Below are positions 1-5,548 of a stretch of 10,465 bases of DNA, piece after piece. Source of the stretch: an uncultured Gemmatimonadota bacterium (lineage in GTDB: Bacteria > Gemmatimonadota > Gemmatimonadetes > Gemmatimonadales > GWC2-71-9); the NCBI GenBank assembly GCA_946479805.1, contig CAMLHP010000069.1:1-10465 (forward strand), written 5' to 3'. The notes beneath the pieces were generated by a model. The model did no database searches, was not told the DNA's origin, and saw only the letters and a list, made by a program, of their open reading frames with translations. Numbering within the stretch: the first letter of the stretch is position 1; each line of letters starts with the position of its first letter. Both the position numbers and the translations under genes were made by a program.

Positions 1-2
1 TG

Positions 3-395
3 GTGCTGGGGATTGCGCTTGCGGGGTGCGAGGCGCCCGCCACCGCCACCGGGCCGGAAGTCGCGATTCCGACGCTCGCCATGGGCCCCATGGCCCAGGA
101 CCCGAACGGCTGTGGCACGTGGAGCTGCGCCATGAGTGACTGCGGCTACGACACGGCCACCGACCCCCGCGGCGCATGTTGCATGGCTCCGCCGCCGGAC
201 GGAGAACAGGGGAGTTGGGACAAGCCGAGCTGCGAGGATGGTTATACTGCTATGAACGACAATGATCCCAGCTGCTGGTCGGGTTCTGGCTGCCATGGAG
301 CATGCATTACTGATGATCATGAGTCTGGCGAGACCGATTGCTTTGGTGCGATTGGCTGGTGGCACTGTACGTCGGTTTCCTTCGGTTCCTGCTAG
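3..395 (+). CDS. Cysteine-rich lipoprotein-like protein, 5' end cut by window
   Basis: I do not recognise the family. The frame opens at the window edge; the GTG at base 3 is probably internal, because only about eight residues precede a lipobox-like LAGC (Cys9) and a lipoprotein signal normally has more, including a positive n-region. After the lipobox comes an Ala/Thr/Pro-rich linker (residues 10-35). A compact domain of about 95 residues follows with 12 further cysteines (37, 42, 47, 59, 60, 77, 91, 97, 101, 113, 122 and the last residue, 130), rich in Gly, Asp, Ser and Trp. The even number suggests up to six disulfides, so an extracytoplasmic, outer-membrane-anchored or surface domain is the natural inference. 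The second half has less GC-biased third positions than the neighbouring genes, which fits a fast-evolving or acquired gene. The stop TAG is followed by a terminator-like hairpin. No function is assigned. Confidence 0.6.
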   Translation: MLGIALAGCEAPATATGPEVAIPTLAMGPMAQDPNGCGTWSCAMSDCGYDTATDPRGACCMAPPPDGEQGSWDKPSCEDGYTAMNDNDPSCWSGSGCHGACITDDHESGETDCFGAIGWWHCTSVSFGSC

Positions 396-403
396 CCGTG
401 GAC

Positions 404-440
404 GAGAGGACGGCGGGGCTTCGCGGCCTCGCCTCTCTTT
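404..440 (+). terminator. Putative rho-independent terminator after the cysteine-rich gene
   Basis: An 8-bp GC-rich stem pairs 412-419 with 426-433 (one G-U) around a six-base loop. It can be extended by GAGA 404-407 pairing with TCTC 434-437 across a four-base bulge, and it is followed by a short TTT (438-440). It starts 9 bases after the upstream stop, which suits termination. The T-run is short, so the call is moderate. Confidence 0.4.
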
Positions 441-564
441 CACGGTAGCTTATCGTGGAACTCATGCCCCATGATGGGCCACGTGGCCAATGGCGCCGGT
501 CTGACCTTGTGCCGCTGATTGCTGGCGTAAGCCTGCAAAAGGCCTCTCCGAGGCGTCCCTGCAT

Positions 565-2697
565 ATGAGCGGTCCCTCGGTTCGCAGTTGCATCCTGCGT
601 GTGGCGCTGCCGCCTTTGGCGGCGGCAGGCTTGGTGCTGGTGGTATTCGCCGAGCCGCTGCATGCGCAGGCAGTGCACGCAGCGGCAGCCAACTGCACGG
701 CATTGCTCCCCGATTCAAGCGCCTCGCTGCTGGACATGGCGCGCGCGGAGATCGATTTCGGCGAGGAGTGTCACGATGCCGCTGCCTTCGATCGCGCCCT
801 TTCAGAACTTTCCCCCGCCCGGTACGGGCGCTCGAGCCCGGCCGAGGCGTGGTACCTCGCCGGTCGCGCCAAGTTGGGGCTGGCGAAGCTGGGCAAGATT
901 GCGCGGGCCCGTCCGCATCACATCCTCGGACAGTCGTACGCGGAGGGCGCGATCGTGGCGTTGCGACGCGCACTGGAGCGGGACTCCAGTCATGTCGCGG
1001 CGGCGGCATTGTTGGCGAATCCCGAGCTCAGGCGGCTGGCCCGCGAGTCGGGCGGGGAGGATCTCGCCCTCGTGAGGCAAGCTGTCGGCTTCGCACCCTC
1101 CGACGCAGCGTTGCTGTTGCGGTGGACGCAGCTGGAGCTGCGGCAAGGTGATGCGGACAGCGCGGTCGTAGCTTCGGGCCGGCTGCTCGAGGCGGGTGGC
1201 GACAGCGCGCTGGCGCTCCTGCTCCGGGCGCGCGGGCTGCTGGCGCTGGGCCGGCCGGCTGACGGGTACGACTCCTGGATGCTGGGCCTGGCCCGCACCC
1301 GGGACTCTGCCGGCCGGGCTGCGTATCGGGAGGATGTGGCCTGGATCGCCACCGATGTGGAACTGGCCACGTTCGATAGTCTTGGGCCAATGGGGCTCGC
1401 CGATTGGGGCGAGGCATTCTGGAGGCGGCGAGCCGCGTCGGCGTTCCGATCCGCAGCCGAGCGACTGGCGGAGCATGAGAGGCGGATTCGGTTTGCGCTG
1501 GATGAGTTTGCGCTGTGGAAGGATGAGCGCGACTACAACAAGGTGATGCCGTACCGGAGCCTGCAGGAAACGGTGGACGACCGAGGCGTCGTCTATGTCC
1601 GGCATGGCGCGCCGTCCGTGATCCTGAAGTCGGGCCGGGAAGTCGTGGATGGTTGCCCGATCTATTCCTGGTTGTATGACGCGGGGCCCGACAGGGGGCT
1701 TTCGGTTCACTTTCGCCCGTGGTTCACGCTGCTGAGATCCAGTATTCGCTTCTGTGCCCACGCTGACTTCAAGCTGGTTCCTGGAGGGGCGTGGATCGAC
1801 TCCAACGCAGGGAAGCTCGCACAGTATGACACCGCGTACGCCAACTGGCTCGCTGACTGGCGGCCCATCCACGGCAGGCGCCGGGAGCGCGCCATCGTTC
1901 GGGAGTCGGTCAATCGGCTTACGCTCGCGGTCACCACCGATGCCCAGCCCCACCACTTCGCGCGCGACCTTGATGCACGGGTGCGCAGCTATGGTTTGGC
2001 TCTGCCATCTCGCCTGGTCATCGCGTACGGGGTGCCGAACACGGCGCTCACGGCGGTGGATATGCAAGGGCGGCGGGCATTCCCGATACGGCTGCAGGTG
2101 GTGGCATTGCCGGAGGACGGCGGCGCGCCGGTGACGCTGGACACGACCCTCTACTTTGACGCCAGCCGCCATCTTAGGCCGGACCAGTGGGTGGTGGGCT
2201 TCCTGGAAATGGACTGTCCGCCCGGTGAATACGAGGTCCGGGCGCTGATGACCAGCGCCGATCCGGAGGCGGGCTCGTTCTCGCTGGATGTGCCGGTGGA
2301 GGTGCCGTCGGTCCGTGCGGGGGAAGCCGCGGTGAGCGCGCTGATGCTGGGAACCTGGACCACCGAACTCCGGTGGCCGGCGCCGGGTGGCGCATTCCCG
2401 CTGGGCGCACTCCACGCCTACCGGCAGAATGGAAACCTGGAGTTGCTGTTGCTGGTGGAAGGACTGCCAGTCAACCGTGCGGTGGATGTCCGGATCAGGA
2501 TCGCTCCCGCGTCCGACCCGAACGACGAGGTGCTGGAACTGCGTTCAAAGGAGCAGGCGTCTGGTGCGCAGCTGGTGCTCCGCCGGTCGATCGGCTTGGA
2601 GAGGGTGGAGCCTGGGCGTTACGTGCTGACTGCGGAAATCCGGCCCGAAGATGGCGAGCGGTTCTCGAGGACGCAGCGGTTCGTGGTAGCGCCGTAG
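565..2697 (+). CDS. Secreted GWxTD-domain-like protein with TPR-like N-terminal half
   Basis: A 710-residue predicted exported protein. Residues 1-35 form a signal peptide (Arg-containing n-region, hydrophobic core about 13-29, probable cleavage near AHAQ/HAQA at 33-36). Residues 90-245 are Ala/Leu-rich helices with TPR-like spacing. Residues 278-355 match the core of the GWxTD family: a W...FW..R segment (281-288), EH.RR (303-307), then VDDRG.VYVRHGAP (337-350), equivalent to the family's TDRG.vYIryGpP. The GWxTD signature itself is degenerate: QETVDDRG stands where GWxTDRG is expected. Residues 500-710 look like beta-sandwich repeats, as in long GWxTD proteins (for example FPLGALHAYR..GNLELLLLVEGLP, 611-635). 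The family's function is unknown. The ATG was chosen because it gives the complete signal peptide; a GAGG lies 11 bases upstream inside a small stem (542-554). The gene stands alone, bounded by terminator-like structures on both sides. Exported location is well supported; any role is not. Confidence 0.8.
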   Translation: MSGPSVRSCILRVALPPLAAAGLVLVVFAEPLHAQAVHAAAANCTALLPDSSASLLDMARAEIDFGEECHDAAAFDRALSELSPARYGRSSPAEAWYLAGRAKLGLAKLGKIARARPHHILGQSYAEGAIVALRRALERDSSHVAAAALLANPELRRLARESGGEDLALVRQAVGFAPSDAALLLRWTQLELRQGDADSAVVASGRLLEAGGDSALALLLRARGLLALGRPADGYDSWMLGLARTRDSAGRAAYREDVAWIATDVELATFDSLGPMGLADWGEAFWRRRAASAFRSAAERLAEHERRIRFALDEFALWKDERDYNKVMPYRSLQETVDDRGVVYVRHGAPSVILKSGREVVDGCPIYSWLYDAGPDRGLSVHFRPWFTLLRSSIRFCAHADFKLVPGGAWIDSNAGKLAQYDTAYANWLADWRPIHGRRRERAIVRESVNRLTLAVTTDAQPHHFARDLDARVRSYGLALPSRLVIAYGVPNTALTAVDMQGRRAFPIRLQVVALPEDGGAPVTLDTTLYFDASRHLRPDQWVVGFLEMDCPPGEYEVRALMTSADPEAGSFSLDVPVEVPSVRAGEAAVSALMLGTWTTELRWPAPGGAFPLGALHAYRQNGNLELLLLVEGLPVNRAVDVRIRIAPASDPNDEVLELRSKEQASGAQLVLRRSIGLERVEPGRYVLTAEIRPEDGERFSRTQRFVVAP

Positions 2698-2700
2698 CTG

Positions 2701-2767
2701 GGCGTAGGGCATAGGGCTTAGGGCTTAGGGCGTACGGCCCTACGCCTTAAGCCCTATGCCTTATGCC
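2701..2767. repeat. Inverted repeat made of 4+4 seven-base units (hairpin, likely terminator)
   Basis: The left arm is four tandem heptamers (GTAGGGC, ATAGGGC, TTAGGGC, TTAGGGC; 2704-2731). The right arm is four complementary-type heptamers (GCCCTAC, GCCTTAA, GCCCTAT, GCCTTAT; 2737-2764). The two 31-base arms pair with 27 Watson-Crick pairs, three G-U pairs and one mismatch around a 5-base loop (2732-2736). It begins 4 bases after the stop of the GWxTD gene and reaches within 16 bases of the next start. It could terminate the upstream gene and may shape the leader of the downstream operon. There is no T-run on either side. A comparable structure lies at 8128-8218. Confidence 0.85.
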
Positions 2768-2783
2768 ACTATCTTTGACCACC

Positions 2784-3866
2784 ATGCCCTCTCTGCCCGA
2801 CTTCTCCCGGCCCCCCTTTGTGGGTGCGCCTGAAGCCCGATTTGAGCCCCTCCCCGCCGACGGCGTCCTGCCCGACGGGTTCTTCTCGACGTCCAACCTG
2901 CCGACCTACGTCAATCTGGATGGCCAGTGGCTGGCGCCCAGCCGTCCCCGGATGGACTGCGTCATCGTGAAGCGGGGTGACTCGCTGGAGTCGGTGGAAC
3001 CGCGCCTGCTCGGCAAGGGCGACGTCATAGCCATGGGCCTGAGCGAGGACGGCAGCGAGGGAATCGTGGTGCACTCGGCCGGCTTCCTGGGAGGGGGCCA
3101 CAGCGCCAACGAAGAGTTCCGGTTCATGAGCACCGAGGTCAGCCGGGAGCGGCCGGTCAACTACGAGGAGCTCGCCACCCGGCTGCTGGAGGAGCGCGCC
3201 AAGGGCGGCTACCTCGTGTGGGTGGCGGGCCCGGCGATGGTGCACTCCCGTGCGCGTGGAGACTTCGAGTGGTTCATCACCAACGGCTTTGTGCAGGCGG
3301 TACTGGCCGGCAATGCCGTGGCGGTGCACGACATCGAGGCGGCGATCTTCGGGACCACGCTGGGCATGACCAATACCGGGCAGCCCACCGACGGCGGCCA
3401 CGGCACCCACATGCGCGCCATCAACAAGGTCCGCGCGCTGGGCTCGATTGGGCAGGCGGTAAAGTCCGGCCTGGTCACCAGCGGCATCATGCACACGCTG
3501 GAACAGCGGGGAGTCCCCTACGTGCTGTGCGGCTCGATCCGGGACGACGGCCCACTGCCAGGAGTCATTACCGATGTGCTCGACGCCCAGGACGCGATGC
3601 GCGAGCACACGGTGAAGGCCACCGGGGCGATCTTCGTCGCCACGGCGCTGCACGCGATAGCCGTTGGCAACATGCTGCCGGCCTTCCATACCCACAGGGG
3701 CGCGCCCGAGCCGCTGATGACCATCTGCGTGGACCAGACCGAGTTTGTGGTGAGCAAGCTCAAGGACCGCGGCACCCACCAGGCGTACGGGGTGGTGACC
3801 AACGCCCAGGACTTCATGACGGTCCTCAGGTTCCATGTCGAGAGGGGAATGGCCGCGCGTGTCTGA
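2784..3866 (+). CDS. TIGR00300-type (AgrE/ArgZ C-terminal-like) ornithine cyclodeaminase-like protein, short form
   Basis: A 360-residue soluble protein. It resembles the TIGR00300 family and the C-terminal domain of cyanobacterial arginine dihydrolase AgrE/ArgZ, members of which convert ornithine to proline and ammonia. Diagnostic segments are FFSTSNLPTYV (33-43), VAGPAMVHS (147-155), LAGNAVAVHDIEAAIFG (174-190), GGHGTHMRAIN (204-214), SGIMH (233-237), GSIRDDGPLP (250-259), LHAIAVGNMLP (289-299) and CVDQTEFVV..LKDRGT (315-331). The family is annotated in some databases as nickel-pincer-nucleotide dependent; the cofactor cannot be read here. Full-length members as I recall them carry about 100 more N-terminal residues (LOR/SDH-type domain), which are absent. 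I chose ATG 2784; an in-frame ATG at 2763 would add seven residues but lies in the hairpin arm, and neither has a clear Shine-Dalgarno. It is the first gene of an overlapping run with the unknown gene, fur and ccdA. Family membership is confident; ornithine as substrate is inferred. Confidence 0.82.
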   Translation: MPSLPDFSRPPFVGAPEARFEPLPADGVLPDGFFSTSNLPTYVNLDGQWLAPSRPRMDCVIVKRGDSLESVEPRLLGKGDVIAMGLSEDGSEGIVVHSAGFLGGGHSANEEFRFMSTEVSRERPVNYEELATRLLEERAKGGYLVWVAGPAMVHSRARGDFEWFITNGFVQAVLAGNAVAVHDIEAAIFGTTLGMTNTGQPTDGGHGTHMRAINKVRALGSIGQAVKSGLVTSGIMHTLEQRGVPYVLCGSIRDDGPLPGVITDVLDAQDAMREHTVKATGAIFVATALHAIAVGNMLPAFHTHRGAPEPLMTICVDQTEFVVSKLKDRGTHQAYGVVTNAQDFMTVLRFHVERGMAARV

Positions 3867-4245
3867 GGCGGGGCAGGGCAGTGGCTGGGAGCAGCTGGCT
3901 CGCCAGGTGGCCGAAGAGGTGCCGCCGGAGGAAGTGGACGCGTTGTGGGTGTTTCCGGTGCGGCGCCAGGACCAGCGCGAGTTCGGCACGGCGGTGCTCA
4001 CCCGGCTGGCGGGCGAGGAGGGCGACCGCCGCCGGATCTACACCGCGCGGTTCATGCTGCAGGTGAAGGGCAAGGAGCGCGGCCGGTTCGAGGCCGACGT
4101 TCAGGAAGTCGGCAGCGGGCCGCTCAGCGAACTGCCCGAGCTGCTGCACGAGGTCCACCTCCGGGCAGATGACGAGCACCCGCCGGTGGCTGTCGACCCG
4201 GCCGGGTGGCTGCCGGCGCTCGAGCATGACGCGGCTGAGTCCTGA
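3859..4245 (+). CDS. Hypothetical protein, 128 aa, between cyclodeaminase-like gene and fur
   Basis: No family recognised. The GTG start overlaps the previous stop by 8 bases and has AGAGGGG (3841-3847) 11 bases upstream. An in-frame ATG at 3835 would add eight residues with poorer support. The product is acidic and cytoplasmic, with no signal peptide, membrane segment or cysteine. Its predicted pattern is an amphipathic helix (WEQLARQVAEEV), then strands (DALWVFPVRR; FGTAVLTRL; RRIYTARFMLQVKG; GRFEADVQEVG), a helix (LSELPELLHEVHLR) and a Pro-rich tail, resembling a small antiparallel beta sheet with flanking helices. The end of the gene overlaps the fur start by 20 bases, so translation is probably coupled. 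Codon usage is strongly GC-biased like its neighbours, and the frame is flanked by true genes with compact overlaps, so it is very likely real. It may be a lineage-restricted gene. Confidence 0.72.
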   Translation: MSEAGQGSGWEQLARQVAEEVPPEEVDALWVFPVRRQDQREFGTAVLTRLAGEEGDRRRIYTARFMLQVKGKERGRFEADVQEVGSGPLSELPELLHEVHLRADDEHPPVAVDPAGWLPALEHDAAES

Positions 4246-4702
4246 CGAGCGCTCCGAACTGGTTGACCGGTTCCGGCGGTGGATGCGGGAGCAGCGCCAG
4301 CCGCTGACCCGCCAGCGTGACGCCATCGCACGGATGGTGCTCACCGGCGACGAGCATCTCAGCGTCGACGCCATTGCGCGGCGGCTGAAGGACCAGGGCG
4401 AGAAGGTGGGAACCGCCACGGTCTATCGGACGCTGGAGTTGCTCACCCGCGCGGGCTTCGTGCGCACGCACGAGTTTGGCGAGGGGTTTCGCCGCTTCGA
4501 GGCGGCGGGTGAGGGTGGGGATCACGAACACCTGGTGTGCCTCCGCTGCGGCAAGGTGGTGGAGTTTACCCACGAGCACCTCGCGCGGATGCTGCCGGTC
4601 ATTGCGGACGAGCACGCATTCCGGCCCGAACGGCACCGGGTCGAGATCTTCGGAACCTGCCGGGAGTGCCTGCGGGGAGAACTGGAGCAGATAGGGCGAT
4701 GA
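4226..4702 (+). CDS. Fur-family metal-responsive transcriptional regulator
   Basis: A 158-residue cytoplasmic DNA-binding protein of the Fur/Zur/PerR/Nur superfamily, close to the usual length of about 140-160. The N-terminal winged helix contains LTRQRDAIARMVL (27-39, the family's T.QR...L), DEHLSVDAIARRL (42-54) and TATVYRTLELLTRAGFV (63-79), the recognition helix with the conserved VYRTL. The dimerisation and metal domain holds DHEHLVCLRCGKVVEF (99-114), with His100/His102, Cys105 and Cys108, and CRECLRG (145-151) with Cys145 and Cys148. The two CxxC pairs form the structural zinc site typical of Fur and PerR. The sensed ion cannot be decided by eye. ATG 4226 was preferred to the in-frame ATG at 4169 because it places the T.QR motif at the usual distance from the N-terminus. 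It overlaps the upstream gene by 20 bases, and its TGA overlaps the ccdA start (ATGA), so it is translated within the operon. Confidence 0.92.
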   Translation: MTRLSPDERSELVDRFRRWMREQRQPLTRQRDAIARMVLTGDEHLSVDAIARRLKDQGEKVGTATVYRTLELLTRAGFVRTHEFGEGFRRFEAAGEGGDHEHLVCLRCGKVVEFTHEHLARMLPVIADEHAFRPERHRVEIFGTCRECLRGELEQIGR

Positions 4703-5427
4703 ACGAGACCGTCGGGCTGGGAGTCCTGGTGGCATTTTCGGCGGGAGTGCTGAGCTTCCTCTCGCCCTGCGTGCTGCCATTGGTGCCGTCCTACATCGGG
4801 TTCCTGACGGGGATGGCGGTCCCGGAGGCAACCTCTCGCCGCCGGCTGGCGGTGACCCACGCGCTGCTGTTCGTGACCGGATTCACGATAGTGTTCCTGG
4901 TACTTGGGGCGGGCGCATCGGCCATGGGTGCCGCGTTCAAGACCAACAAGGAAATCATCTCTCGAATCGGCGGCGGGCTGATAATACTGGTCGGCCTCTG
5001 GACAATGGGAGTGATCAAGCTCCCGTTTCTCGAGCGGGAACAGCGGGTGCAGCTGCAGGACAAGCCGGTGGGATATCTGGGCTCCGCGCTGGTGGGGATG
5101 GTGTTCGCGGCTGGCTGGGTGCCGTGCATCGGGCCCATTCTGGGCGCGATCCTGGGGCTCGCCGCCACCGAGGCCGACTTCTCGCGCGGGATGACGCTGC
5201 TGGTGGCCTACTCTGCCGGGCTGGCCATTCCGTTCCTGGTGGCCGCCTTTGCCCTGGACCACTTTCTCGGCTGGTTCAGGAATTTCAGCAAGCACCTGGG
5301 CAAGGTGAAGCTGGCAAGCGGGCTGCTGCTCGTTGCCGTGGGCATCCTCATGGTGACGGGCGAGTTTACCCGGCTCGCCGCTTGGTTGTCCCAGCTGACG
5401 CCGGGATTCCTGCGGGAGCGGATCTAG
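4699..5427 (+). CDS. ccdA: CcdA-type thiol:disulfide transfer membrane protein
   Basis: A 242-residue inner-membrane protein of the DsbD transmembrane/CcdA family, which passes electrons from cytoplasmic thioredoxin across the membrane to extracytoplasmic thiol-disulfide proteins, for example in cytochrome c maturation. Six hydrophobic segments are visible, near residues 7-37, 50-75, 86-108, 126-155, 164-188 and 204-220. The two redox cysteines lie in the family's conserved Pro-containing motifs: FLSPCVLPLVPSY (Cys24) and GWVPCIGPILG (Cys143). Only these two cysteines are present, and there is no fused thioredoxin or DsbD N-terminal domain, so this is the short CcdA form. The start overlaps the fur stop by four bases (ATGA), with AGGG and GGAG just upstream. 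No cytochrome c maturation gene or thioredoxin-like partner is visible in the window, so its client is unknown. It is the last gene of the run. Confidence 0.93.
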   Translation: MNETVGLGVLVAFSAGVLSFLSPCVLPLVPSYIGFLTGMAVPEATSRRRLAVTHALLFVTGFTIVFLVLGAGASAMGAAFKTNKEIISRIGGGLIILVGLWTMGVIKLPFLEREQRVQLQDKPVGYLGSALVGMVFAAGWVPCIGPILGAILGLAATEADFSRGMTLLVAYSAGLAIPFLVAAFALDHFLGWFRNFSKHLGKVKLASGLLLVAVGILMVTGEFTRLAAWLSQLTPGFLRERI

Positions 5428-5438
5428 CCTCTCGAGGT

Positions 5439-5454
5439 AGCGGCTCAAGCCGCT
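5439..5454. terminator. Short perfect hairpin after ccdA, possible terminator
   Basis: The perfect inverted repeat AGCGGC-TCAA-GCCGCT (the arms can extend one more base pair) lies 11 bases past the ccdA stop, in the gap between convergent ccdA and the ABC gene. A second small inverted repeat follows (ACCGC TAAA GCGG, 5465-5477). Position and GC content suit termination; no T-run follows on either strand. Confidence 0.35.
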
Positions 5455-5512
5455 TCTCGGCTCTACCGCTAAAGCGGCCTTGGGCGTTGCCATGTCGGAA
5501 GCTCGGCCGCCA

Positions 5513-5548
5513 CGCCTTGCCGCCTTACCGCCTTACCGCCCTACCGCT
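5513..5548. repeat. Short tandem 8-base repeat at the ABC gene 3' end
   Basis: Approximate octamer copies run ACGCCTTG, CCGCCTTA, CCGCCTTA, CCGCCCTA, CCGCTCCA, covering the gap end and the TAG stop (minus strand, 5541-5543) of the ABC gene. An isolated CTACCGCT copy also occurs at 5463-5470. The layout resembles the heptamer hairpins at 2701-2767 and 8128-8218, but the unit is eight bases and no long opposing arm is present. Confidence 0.55.

Noticed and set aside
802..2415. 537-codon open frame on the minus strand opposite the GWxTD gene
   Set aside because: Arg/Pro/His-rich composition typical of antisense frames in GC-rich DNA; the plus frame has a signal peptide and family motifs.
2704..2731. 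TTAGGG-like units read as telomeric or CRISPR repeats
   Set aside because: The units are seven bases, paired with a complementary arm in a hairpin, without spacers; this is a local inverted array.
2769..4001. 410-codon minus-strand open frame opposite the ornithine cyclodeaminase-like gene
   Set aside because: It is the shadow of a frame with many conserved family motifs and itself shows none.
3218..4066. 282-codon plus-strand frame across the end of the cyclodeaminase-like gene
   Set aside because: Low-complexity Arg/Gly/His sequence in an alternative frame, overlapping two better-supported genes.
4169..4225. Upstream ATG for the Fur-type gene
   Set aside because: It adds 19 Arg/Ser-rich residues not expected in the family and lies deep inside the preceding gene.
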